Assembly (NCBI GenBank): GCA_947503555.1
Contig: CANNEE010000004.1
Location: 124,001 to 188,000 of the forward strand
Origin: an uncultured Shewanella sp.
GTDB taxonomy: Bacteria > Pseudomonadota > Gammaproteobacteria > Enterobacterales > Shewanellaceae
Direction of reading: 5' to 3'
Length of the DNA: 64,000 nucleotides
Shown: positions 53,867 through 61,755 of the stretch, one piece after another
Layout of the letters: each line of letters begins with the position of its first letter
Numbering within the stretch: position 1 is the first letter of the stretch
Position numbers and translations under genes: made by a program
Notes under the pieces: model-generated
Databases searched by the model: none
What the model was told of the DNA's origin: nothing
The model's input: only the letters and a program-made list of their open reading frames with translations

Positions 53867-53881
53867 GCTGGCTTTTTTATT
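53850..53881. terminator. Terminator copy B, shared with yrfG
   Basis: This copy is identical to 45288-45319. Its T-run serves plus-strand transcripts leaving the Rhs region. For yrfG on the minus strand the stem overlaps the end of the coding frame, so its use there is less certain. Confidence 0.85.
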
Positions 53882-54551
53882 TTCTTCCCTGCAGTAAAAG
53901 CTCGTCGAGTAATAAGTGGTAGTCATGGATGGCGGGAAAGTCGTTAAACTGCTTGTGGGGCTGCTGACTGTCTGGGTTAGTGATGCCAAGTTGGTGTTTG
54001 ACCCCTGCATTCTTTGCCGCAGCGAGTATGGTTTCATTGTCATCGATGAATAAGCAGCGCTGGGGTTGCAGATTGAACTGTTTAAATAGATGTTCCCAAA
54101 ACTCGGGTGCTTCTTTGGGATAACCCATATCATGGCTTGAGACGACGGCATCTAATTCCTGCTCTAGCCCTGTGTGGCTGAGTTTTAAGTGTAACCCCTT
54201 GGGGTGGGCATTAGTCACTAATAACCTGTGCTTACTCTGACTCTTGAGTGCTTTTAAAAAAGGTAGGCTATCTTGTCGTATCTGGATCCTGTCAATTAGT
54301 AATTGGTGCAGTGCCATGATGTCGAGATTGAATTTATTCTGCCAGTAATCGAGGCAATACCAGTCCAGTGTTCCGGCGACATTTTGATAGGCTTGTTTAA
54401 CGATTTGTGTCGCTTGCTGTTCACTGATACCTTGCTGTTTGGCGAGCTCTTGAGGAATGAGATTGAGCCAAAAATGGTTATCGAAATGCAAGTCAAGCAG
54501 GGTGCCATCCATATCGAGTAATACGGTATCTATCTTCTGCCATGGAAACAT
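53877..54551 (-). CDS. yrfG: GMP/IMP nucleotidase YrfG (HAD superfamily)
   Basis: The protein has 224 residues. HAD motif I is DTVLLDMDGTLLDL (residues 8-21), motif II is LLVTNAHPKG, and motif IV is CLFIDDNETIL. The helical cap lies between motifs I and II. YrfG dephosphorylates GMP and IMP in the cytosol. It diverges from nudE, a neighbour pair conserved in enteric and Shewanella-type genomes. The last codons overlap terminator copy B by five bases. Confidence 0.9.
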   Translation of the reverse strand: MFPWQKIDTVLLDMDGTLLDLHFDNHFWLNLIPQELAKQQGISEQQATQIVKQAYQNVAGTLDWYCLDYWQNKFNLDIMALHQLLIDRIQIRQDSLPFLKALKSQSKHRLLVTNAHPKGLHLKLSHTGLEQELDAVVSSHDMGYPKEAPEFWEHLFKQFNLQPQRCLFIDDNETILAAAKNAGVKHQLGITNPDSQQPHKQFNDFPAIHDYHLLLDELLLQGRK

Positions 54552-54674
54552 ATTTTCTCCTTTAGGCTTTATGGTCGCCTCTTAAGGAATCATCTAATAT
54601 TTTACCTTAAAGGTATACCCAAACTGGTTGTATATTATATAGTTTGTATCTTAGTTACAGATTTAGGGAATATT

Positions 54675-55226
54675 ATGAGCTCTCGGCCAGAAAAGCCGAC
54701 CATACTTGATACCAAGGTTGTCGCTAAGAGTCGTCTATTTCAGATTGAGCAGGTACATTTAAAGTTTAGCAATCAGGCTGAACGCTATTATGAACGCATG
54801 GCGGGCAACAATCGCGGTGCCGTGATGGTGGTTCCTGTGCTTAATGATCAATTGTTATTAGCGCGAGAGTATGCGGCGGGTACCCATAATTATGAGTTAG
54901 GTTTTCCTAAGGGCTTGGTTGACCCTGGAGAAACACCGGAGCAAGCAGCAAATAGAGAGCTTCAGGAAGAGATAGGTTTTAAAGCGAGTAAGTTAACTTT
55001 ATTGAAAGAATTAAGCCTAGCGCCCGGTTATTTCTCTAGCAAGATGCAGATATTTTTAGCGCAGGGGTTAACTGAAAGTTGGTTGGAAGGTGATGAGCCT
55101 GAACCTATAGGTGTGGAACCTTGGCCATTACAAGAGTGGCAAGCTTTGCTTGAACAAGAAGATTTTAGTGAGTCTCGCAGTGTGAGCGCCTTGTTTTTGG
55201 CACAGAAGCATCTAAACCTAAAGTAG
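54675..55226 (+). CDS. nudE: ADP compounds hydrolase NudE
   Basis: The protein has 183 residues with a complete Nudix box, G-x5-E-x7-REL-x-EE-x-G, seen as GLVDPGETPEQAANRELQEE followed by IGF at about residues 78-100. The N-terminal VAKSRLFQIEQVHLKFSN matches NudE. It hydrolyses ADP-ribose, NADH and diadenosine polyphosphates. It is probably co-transcribed with cysQ, 78 bases downstream. Confidence 0.93.
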   Translation: MSSRPEKPTILDTKVVAKSRLFQIEQVHLKFSNQAERYYERMAGNNRGAVMVVPVLNDQLLLAREYAAGTHNYELGFPKGLVDPGETPEQAANRELQEEIGFKASKLTLLKELSLAPGYFSSKMQIFLAQGLTESWLEGDEPEPIGVEPWPLQEWQALLEQEDFSESRSVSALFLAQKHLNLK

Positions 55227-55304
55227 TGGTTAATTTATTTTTGATGAGTTTGACAGAATGGATCTTAGCTAAGGAGTAGTAAACTAGTGGTAGTGGGAGC
55301 CGTT

Positions 55305-56111
55305 ATGAAGCCAGAACAGTTAATAGATGCCGCCATTGATATTGCGATTCAGGCGGGTAAAGCAGTACGTGAGATTTATGAAGAAGGCTGTTTTGAGCGT
55401 GAAATAAAACAAGACAATACTCCGGTCACTTCTGCCGATCTGGCATCACACCATATTATCTGTGAGAGTTTAAAAGCACTCACTCCAAATATTCCCATTT
55501 TATCTGAAGAAGATGCCGACATTGCTTTTGAGCAGCGTAGCCAATGGAGCCAATATTGGTTGGTGGATCCTTTAGATGGCACTGGCGAATTTATTGCTGG
55601 CAGCGGTGATTTTTCGGTGATCATCGCCTTAGTCGAGAACAACACTCCTACCCTAGGCATAGTTTATGCGCCTATGTCGCGGGTTTGTTATTACGGCATT
55701 CGAGGCCAAGGCGCCTTTAAGCGTGACGCCTATGGTGAAACCCGCTTGGCGAGTACTCACTTACCGGTATCAGCAGACAATAAGCTAAGATTGGCAGTGA
55801 GTCGTCGTCAAGATCCTGAATCTATTTTGAAACTGTTTAAGCAGCCTGAAAATTGTGAGTTAAGAGTTTTAGGTGGCGCAGCATTGAAGAGCTGTTTAGT
55901 TGCCGAAGGTGAAGCCGATTGTTATGTGAGAATCGGGCCAACTGGAGAATGGGATACTGGCGCTGCACAAGTGATAGTCGATGAAGCTGGCGGCGCAATC
56001 ATGGATTTAACGTTAGCGCCACTGAGTTATAACCAGCGCGATACCCTAGAAAACCCTAATTTTATGGTCGTGGGCTCTCCCAGCTTAGATTGGCAGCAAC
56101 TGATGAAATAG
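55305..56111 (+). CDS. cysQ: 3'(2'),5'-bisphosphate nucleotidase CysQ
   Basis: The protein has 268 residues of the inositol monophosphatase fold. The metal motif is WLVDPLDGTGEF and the second motif is GEWDTGAAQVIVDEAGG. Conserved residues EE lie in ILSEEDAD. CysQ removes 3'-phosphate from PAP made during sulfate assimilation. A GTG at 55287 is in frame, and GGGAG at 55295-55299 places the start at ATG 55305. It is followed by a palindromic terminator. Confidence 0.95.
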   Translation: MKPEQLIDAAIDIAIQAGKAVREIYEEGCFEREIKQDNTPVTSADLASHHIICESLKALTPNIPILSEEDADIAFEQRSQWSQYWLVDPLDGTGEFIAGSGDFSVIIALVENNTPTLGIVYAPMSRVCYYGIRGQGAFKRDAYGETRLASTHLPVSADNKLRLAVSRRQDPESILKLFKQPENCELRVLGGAALKSCLVAEGEADCYVRIGPTGEWDTGAAQVIVDEAGGAIMDLTLAPLSYNQRDTLENPNFMVVGSPSLDWQQLMK

Positions 56112-56138
56112 CCAAATCAAGGCATGTTAAGTTTTATG

Positions 56139-56166
56139 AAAAGGCTAAGTGATCACTTAGCCTTTT
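56139..56166. terminator. Bidirectional terminator after cysQ
   Basis: AAAAGGCTAAGTGA joined to its exact complement makes a 28-base palindrome with T-runs in both directions. It separates cysQ from the convergent solute-binding protein gene. Confidence 0.9.
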
Positions 56167-56202
56167 TTGTTGGTGGGCATATCTAGCCCTGAAATTTGGC
56201 TG

Positions 56203-57003
56203 TTAGAATGGAATGCTGAGCTGCTCAAATTCACTCGGACTGACCTGAGAGGGGCTGACATTCCACTTCTGATAAAGCCTGTCAAACTTGCCCTCTCGCT
56301 TGAGCTTAAATAGCAGTTGATTGAACTGTTTTATTTGGCTTTTATCATTGCTCTCTTTCTTAAAGGCTAAAAAGTAGCGAATGGTTTCTGAAGCCGGAAG
56401 GTAGGCGAGATCTTTATACCCTAGCTGCTGCGCATAATAGGCGCCTACTGCCTTATTCACATAGTAAGCATCAAATCGTTCCCTTATCAGCATCTTTAGT
56501 GGTTGACTATTACCTGCAGTAAAGGGGCGTATTTTTAATGGTGACAAGCCTTGGTTTATCAGTTTTTGCTCAAGTGCCTTTAAGGCGTAATAAGTGTTAG
56601 AAGGCATAAATACAGCTATGGTTTTTCCTGCTGCCTGTTCGACTTGGCTAAGTTTAAATTCCGGCAGTGTATAAAAGCCGTATTCAGTGTCTATGAGAGG
56701 TACAGAGAACCACATCTCCTGTGCTCTTTGTGGATTCCACCCAAGAAAGTGGCCGTTGGCCTTTCCACTATGAAAAAGCTGCTTGGCTCGGCGATTAGGC
56801 AGTAAATCTATTTCACAGCCTTCAGGCCACTCTTTGCAAGCAGTGCGTATCATCTCAACCAGCACGCCTGTGGTTTTGCCCTCGGCATTGATAAAACTGA
56901 AAGGAGCAAATTCATGGCAGACTATTTTAAGGGGGGCCGCTAGGCTTCCTGAACTGATCAATAAGCTCAAAGTGAAGCAACAGGCGAGAATACGATTAAT
57001 CAT
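56203..57003 (-). CDS. Periplasmic family-3 solute-binding protein
   Basis: The protein has 266 residues. A signal peptide (MINRILACCFTLSLLISSGSLA) precedes a bacterial extracellular solute-binding fold: LKIVCHEFAPFSFINAEGKTTGVLVEMIRTA, then NRRAKQLFHSGKANG. No permease or ATPase gene is adjacent, so it is an orphan receptor. Such orphans in Shewanella and Vibrio relatives often bind amino acids or serve as signal inputs. The ligand is unknown. It ends in a hydrophobic EFEQLSIPF. Confidence 0.8.
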   Translation of the reverse strand: MINRILACCFTLSLLISSGSLAAPLKIVCHEFAPFSFINAEGKTTGVLVEMIRTACKEWPEGCEIDLLPNRRAKQLFHSGKANGHFLGWNPQRAQEMWFSVPLIDTEYGFYTLPEFKLSQVEQAAGKTIAVFMPSNTYYALKALEQKLINQGLSPLKIRPFTAGNSQPLKMLIRERFDAYYVNKAVGAYYAQQLGYKDLAYLPASETIRYFLAFKKESNDKSQIKQFNQLLFKLKREGKFDRLYQKWNVSPSQVSPSEFEQLSIPF

Positions 57004-57036
57004 GATTTGTCCAAAAGCTGGCTTTCTATTTAGAGT

Positions 57037-58683
57037 TTAGAAGCTTCGTTTAACTAATACACGCCATTCCCAGCTGTCGACCTCAGGACCCGTGGTAAAG
57101 GGGACGGTGAGATCGATATGGGCGACATGGCCATAGCTAGAGCGAGATGAGTAGATTCTAGCACCTATCCCTACGCTGCCAAGCACTCCAGATTCCTCAT
57201 TGTTAAGGTCATTGCCACCGCTTGCTCGTCCAACGTCGACGAAAGCGGCCCAGCCTAATTCGGCGAGTTGATATAGGTTGATGTTGGGATAGTATCTAAG
57301 CTCAGCCGTAGTTAACCATTGATGATCCCCATATTGATAGTCGTTGGGGTAACCTCTTAGGCCAGTTTCATCACCGAGGGCAAAGGGCCTATCAATATAA
57401 TTGTTATTTGATGTGCTGGCACGCAGTTTGGCGTAGGCACTCCATTTACTCGACAGCTTGTAAAAATATTCAGCTTGAGCGGACACTTGGTAAAAATCTG
57501 ACTGGTGCGTGTTGAGGCTTGCTTGGCCGTTAAAGTTTAATAGTAATAAGCCTTTATCTTTGAAATAGCCTTTATTTGAATGCCATGAGAGGTGGTAGCC
57601 CAAATTATCAGTATCTTGGGTCTCTAGGCCTAGCTTAAATTCATGCTCCCAACCTAGATTATAATCCTCGTTAAAATTGATCAGCTTAATGTTTTGCAAT
57701 ACGGTGAATTTATCTTGAATATATTGATAGCCAATCCAAGGGTAAATAAAGTCACGGTTTTGGGGTAGTGGCGTATTGGGGTAATCCGGCTCTCTAGCAA
57801 AGTCATGCTGATCTTTGGTTAATCCCACTCGAATGCGTTTGATATTGTTGGGGTTTGAATTAATTCGCCAGCCGTAGTCGAGGTTAATGTACTGAACCTT
57901 GTGTTCAAACTCATTGATGTCGACACCATTTTGTTTAAGCGTGTCTACTTGAGTGGTATCGGCAAAGGCAAAGCCATATTCATTTTCGCCATCTAAGGTA
58001 TAGAAGGGCTTATGAAAATAGGTCTGCGTCGATTGACCATCGCTGTTATCGTAGAAATTGAGTCCAACTTCACCATGTTTTACGAAAGAGACAGGTGTTT
58101 GAATGGCAAACTTGTAGCCAGTTCTGTCTTCTTCTGAGGTGTAACGTAATCGAGTGCGTATGCCATAACCTAGCAGGTTATCTTCTTTTATCCCGATAGA
58201 AAACTTGCTTTCGCCGCCATTACGACTGGCACTAAAAGTGGGAAGTAGTGACCAATTATCCCAAGTCTCGACTATGACCACTTCCCCTTGAGTTTGAACA
58301 TCGGCTTGGGGATCTTGCTCAGCAAAACGTATGGTGGCATCACGAAGAAATGGTTCAGATCTCAATAGACGCTGGGCTTCCTCAAGCTTATGCTCAGTAA
58401 TCACCTCACCTTCAGCAAAACTCAGTTTGTCTAATATGACTTCATCTCGCGTGTTGATATGCAGACTATTTGCCCAATGATGAATGAAGAAACTATCGGG
58501 AGCAGATTCATCAAAAATAGGGTGGCTAATTATGACTATCTTAGCGACTCGTTTTTCAATCTGCCGAGTATCTTCAGTGGCAAGGGCTAAGGGGATATTA
58601 CTTATCCATAGTGGAAGGCCCAGCAGCCAAACCAGTCGATTTTTTTTAACCAAAGAAGTCAGATTAGACGTACACTTCATCAC
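57037..58683 (-). CDS. BamA/TamA-like outer-membrane barrel protein
   Basis: The protein has 548 residues. A signal peptide (about 36 residues, ending LALA) is followed by one POTRA-like segment (KIVIISHPIFDES...LSFAEGEVITEHKLEEAQRL) and VVIVETWDNWSLLPTFSASR. A 16-strand-type barrel follows, ending in aromatic F (VLVKRSF), as needed for Bam recognition. The ALGDETGLRGYPNDYQYGDHQW segment is the conserved RGY motif of Omp85 proteins. It is much shorter than BamA, with fewer POTRA units. The client is unknown. It lies 33 bases upstream of the solute-binding gene on the same strand. Confidence 0.8.
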   Translation of the reverse strand: MMKCTSNLTSLVKKNRLVWLLGLPLWISNIPLALATEDTRQIEKRVAKIVIISHPIFDESAPDSFFIHHWANSLHINTRDEVILDKLSFAEGEVITEHKLEEAQRLLRSEPFLRDATIRFAEQDPQADVQTQGEVVIVETWDNWSLLPTFSASRNGGESKFSIGIKEDNLLGYGIRTRLRYTSEEDRTGYKFAIQTPVSFVKHGEVGLNFYDNSDGQSTQTYFHKPFYTLDGENEYGFAFADTTQVDTLKQNGVDINEFEHKVQYINLDYGWRINSNPNNIKRIRVGLTKDQHDFAREPDYPNTPLPQNRDFIYPWIGYQYIQDKFTVLQNIKLINFNEDYNLGWEHEFKLGLETQDTDNLGYHLSWHSNKGYFKDKGLLLLNFNGQASLNTHQSDFYQVSAQAEYFYKLSSKWSAYAKLRASTSNNNYIDRPFALGDETGLRGYPNDYQYGDHQWLTTAELRYYPNINLYQLAELGWAAFVDVGRASGGNDLNNEESGVLGSVGIGARIYSSRSSYGHVAHIDLTVPFTTGPEVDSWEWRVLVKRSF

Positions 58684-58879
58684 CGACCTCCTTAAGATTA
58701 ATCAAACCAACCGATACATTTTTTTGCATTGTTATGGATTAATAACAGGACGGATTCGGGATTTAGTCAAGTGAGAAAAGGTAAATAAGGTGATGATTTA
58801 ATTTAAGCAAAATTGAATTTATAGGGATGAAAATCAGGCCTCTAGCCCTAGTAGCAAGGGCTAGAGAGAGGCTGAGAAC

Positions 58880-60121
58880 CTATAGCGTTTTTCTTGGTGG
58901 CACAGCAACGTTGGCAAAGATAAGTCCAGCAATCAAAGACATGAAAATTAGAAAGACCTGAGCACCAATATGGGACTGATTCAACATGGTTTCGCCGACA
59001 ATCAGTACATTTAATCCGATATAGGCTTTACTGCCCGGTACTAGAATAACGATTCCCTGCAATAGTGCGATAGAGGCTGGTGCCTTCATCCATCGTGCAA
59101 AGAGATTGGAGTAGATACCCACAGCTAGCGCACCAAAGAAGATGCCTATCGATGGGTCAAAATAGAGAGCGGCAAACTGAGTCGAGAAAAAGGCAACGAT
59201 ACCCGCGAGCACACCCCAAGGCGAGTCCTGCATTCTTGCTTTAAACAGAATCACTAGTGTCATAGATAGAATTGGCACTGCTGTCCATATTGCCCAAATA
59301 GGTATCGAGTCCGGCTCAACATAGGTGACCTCGCCAAACATGGCTCTACCTAGCACCATACCCAGAATGGCACCGAAATAGAGCTTAAACAGTAGCATCA
59401 TGGCATCCATGACTCTGGCTGTGCCCGAGATTAAATCCCTCGCTGCAAGCTCTGCTAGTCCCATAGTGAGTGCGAGTCCTGGAATAAAGATAATAATGCC
59501 TGAAAGAATGACCACAGGGATATTAATACTAGGATCGAAACGAGCAATACCACAGGCGATAACAGCACATAAAATGGCGGATAGTGGCTCCAGCATCTCG
59601 GCCATACGTTTTGAGTGCTCGGCGCGATTCACCAGCCCATAAACCATAAAACCAAGTAGCGCCGACCAGAGCACATTGTTCCAGCCTATTCCCATTAAGA
59701 GCGCAAAGGCGCCGGAACCTATGCCAAATGAGGCCATAGTTAGCCCGATGCCGTAGGGGTTAGGTTTATTGATAATCTCTTCGAGCCTGTTCAACGCTTC
59801 TGTTAGTGTACGCTGACCCGATACCAACTCTTCAACTAACTCATCGGTTCTGGCAAGTGAACCAAGATCTAGCTCTCCAGGTTTTACTCTGGCGACATGG
59901 TTATATTCCTGCTCGTTGTCATGTTGGATCACAAAGGTCATAGAGGTAGGAGAAATCAGAAAATAGCCCTCTAACCCCAGACAGTGTGATACCGCCTGTA
60001 GGTGGGCTTCAAGTCGATAAGCTGGAGTTCCAAACTTGTGTAAGGCTTTACCTAGCTTAATGATAAATTGGCGTTTCTCTAAAAACTCTTGGTGTTCCAC
60101 AGCAATATGACTCAAATGCAA
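58880..60121 (-). CDS. Threonine/serine exporter family protein (fused ThrE/YjjP-YjjB)
   Basis: The protein has 413 residues. The cytoplasmic N-terminal part (FIIKLGKALHKFGTPAYRLE...VTFVIQHD) is followed by about ten membrane helices in two domains. The first is ThrE-like (NPYGIGLTMASFGIGSGAFA, PGLALTMGLAELAARDLISG) and the second ThrE_3-like (SPWGVLAGIVAFFSTQFA, LVPGSKAYIGL). In E. coli the same parts are separate YjjP and YjjB proteins. Substrates may be serine, threonine or succinate, depending on the member. It is transcribed alone. Confidence 0.88.
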   Translation of the reverse strand: MHLSHIAVEHQEFLEKRQFIIKLGKALHKFGTPAYRLEAHLQAVSHCLGLEGYFLISPTSMTFVIQHDNEQEYNHVARVKPGELDLGSLARTDELVEELVSGQRTLTEALNRLEEIINKPNPYGIGLTMASFGIGSGAFALLMGIGWNNVLWSALLGFMVYGLVNRAEHSKRMAEMLEPLSAILCAVIACGIARFDPSINIPVVILSGIIIFIPGLALTMGLAELAARDLISGTARVMDAMMLLFKLYFGAILGMVLGRAMFGEVTYVEPDSIPIWAIWTAVPILSMTLVILFKARMQDSPWGVLAGIVAFFSTQFAALYFDPSIGIFFGALAVGIYSNLFARWMKAPASIALLQGIVILVPGSKAYIGLNVLIVGETMLNQSHIGAQVFLIFMSLIAGLIFANVAVPPRKTL

Positions 60122-60279
60122 ACAGGGTTAACAGGCGCGCGGATTTTATACTAATTTACCCCAATGTGTGAGTGTTTTTATAACAATAGTTTGGGGGATG
60201 AATTGCTGTTTGGCTATATCAGTGATTGCGAGTATGCTAATTGACTTATTGGATAAAAATAATAATCAAGGAAATCAAT

Positions 60280-60675
60280 ATGTCTCTTGTTGTTTCGGGT
60301 CTCTACATCAGTATTTGTGCGCTATTACTTGTGGTCTTAACTTTTAGAGTGATCAAGCTAAGACGTAAACATAAGATAGGGGTTGGCACGAACGACAATC
60401 GAGAGTTGCTGTTGGCCACGCGTGTGCATGGAAACTACCTAGAGAATGCGCCGATTATTTTATTGCTACTCGCAGTAGCAGAAGCTAATGGGTTAGCCGC
60501 AGTTTATCTTCATTGTTTTGGTACTGTACTTGTGGTGGCGCGATTGTCACATGCGATTGGATTGACCCAAGGTGATGGTGGTTATCATATTGGCAGATTC
60601 TGGGGCACATTAATGACTTGGGCTGTGCTAGTGGGCTTATGCATAGTGAATATTAGTCAATTTATCATGGCTTAA
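60280..60675 (+). CDS. MAPEG-family membrane protein
   Basis: The protein has 131 residues and four membrane helices. The MAPEG core motif RVHGNYLENAPIILLLLAVAE (R-x2-N-x2-E) is clear at about residues 52-72, and later LSHAIGLTQGDGGYHIGRFWG is typical of bacterial YecN-like members. Eukaryotic relatives handle glutathione or eicosanoids, and the bacterial role is unknown. The ATG at 60280 follows AAGGAAATC. It runs 11 bases into the end of the convergent solute-binding gene. Confidence 0.88.
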   Translation: MSLVVSGLYISICALLLVVLTFRVIKLRRKHKIGVGTNDNRELLLATRVHGNYLENAPIILLLLAVAEANGLAAVYLHCFGTVLVVARLSHAIGLTQGDGGYHIGRFWGTLMTWAVLVGLCIVNISQFIMA

Positions 60676-61516
60676 TTTCAATACTATCCTTTGTTTTTAA
60701 AGGAATATTATAGATTGGCCTGTCCAGTGCTAAAGCTGTATTAGGAACAGGCTTATCGCCATAGTAGCGTTGAAAGATTTCCATATAACGGCCATTCGCT
60801 ATGATGGCACTGAGCCCCTGCTGTAGTAAGTGCATATATTTTTGATAATCAGGGTATTTCTTTGAAAAAACCACCTGAGCTAGAAGTCCTTGCACTGCAT
60901 CATGGGTCATTTGCCACTCATCGATATCGTTGGGATAGTGCCGTTGAATATAACTGAGACCGCTGAGTTCGACCGTGAATAGTAAGTCGTAGCGCTTGGA
61001 TTGAACTAATGCCTGAAACATATTGGCCATGGTTGGCATTATGTTGACTTTCAACTTGGGATCGAGAGCAAAAATAGCAGCATCTGAACTGCCCCTAATG
61101 GTGCCAATCTCATAGGGCCTAAGATCTTCAAGGCTAGAAAATGATACGTCACTGAGTCTGTCTTTTAGGTAAAAGCCGACCACCTGATAATAAAATATCG
61201 CTACTGTATCGAGTTGCTCATGTTTGGCAGGTGGAAAGTTCCAAATTGTTCCCATTTGCCCCAGTGCTTTTCCTGATAATACATAACTGGTTGAACGTTT
61301 AAGTGGTAGAAAGCTGAAGTTCACTTGAACATCAGCTGCATTAAATGCAGCTGCGACTAGCTCGATAAATAGCCCCTGCGGCCGCGCTGCTTCATCCATA
61401 TAGGGCGGGTAATCAAAGGCGGTAATTTCTATCGTTTCTTCTGCAATGGCTTTAGATGGTAGCAAAGCAAGTGCTATGAAAAGCCAGCACAGTTTAGTGG
61501 TCAGCTGTTTCAACAT
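60665..61516 (-). CDS. Second orphan periplasmic solute-binding protein (family 3)
   Basis: The protein has 283 residues. A signal peptide (LCWLFIALALLPSKAIA) leads to a family-3 binding fold: ITAFDYPPYMDEAARPQGLFIELVAAAF, LPLKRSTSYVLSGKALGQ and SSLEDLRPYEIGTIRGSSDA. It is clearly a paralogue in type of the protein at 56203, with low identity. No transport genes are adjacent. The ligand is unknown. The C-terminal codons overlap the MAPEG gene end. Confidence 0.8.
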   Translation of the reverse strand: MLKQLTTKLCWLFIALALLPSKAIAEETIEITAFDYPPYMDEAARPQGLFIELVAAAFNAADVQVNFSFLPLKRSTSYVLSGKALGQMGTIWNFPPAKHEQLDTVAIFYYQVVGFYLKDRLSDVSFSSLEDLRPYEIGTIRGSSDAAIFALDPKLKVNIMPTMANMFQALVQSKRYDLLFTVELSGLSYIQRHYPNDIDEWQMTHDAVQGLLAQVVFSKKYPDYQKYMHLLQQGLSAIIANGRYMEIFQRYYGDKPVPNTALALDRPIYNIPLKTKDSIEIKP

Positions 61517-61755
61517 TGAGTGAAATCCTAAACTTAGCGTGATGTTTTTCTTATAAGATAACTCTAGCTAATGTGAATGAACTTGCTTGAAATTCGTCTC
61601 TTACCTGAACTAACTGGGTATATTTAGTTTAAAATTTAGTCACACTTATGTCCTCGAGCCTGCTATACTCCGCCGTCCCATCGGTTTTTGCCTGTTTCAG
61701 TCGTATTCAAAAGCCATGGCGTTATTGAATTAAGTGTTTAGTTAGGCCGGTAATC

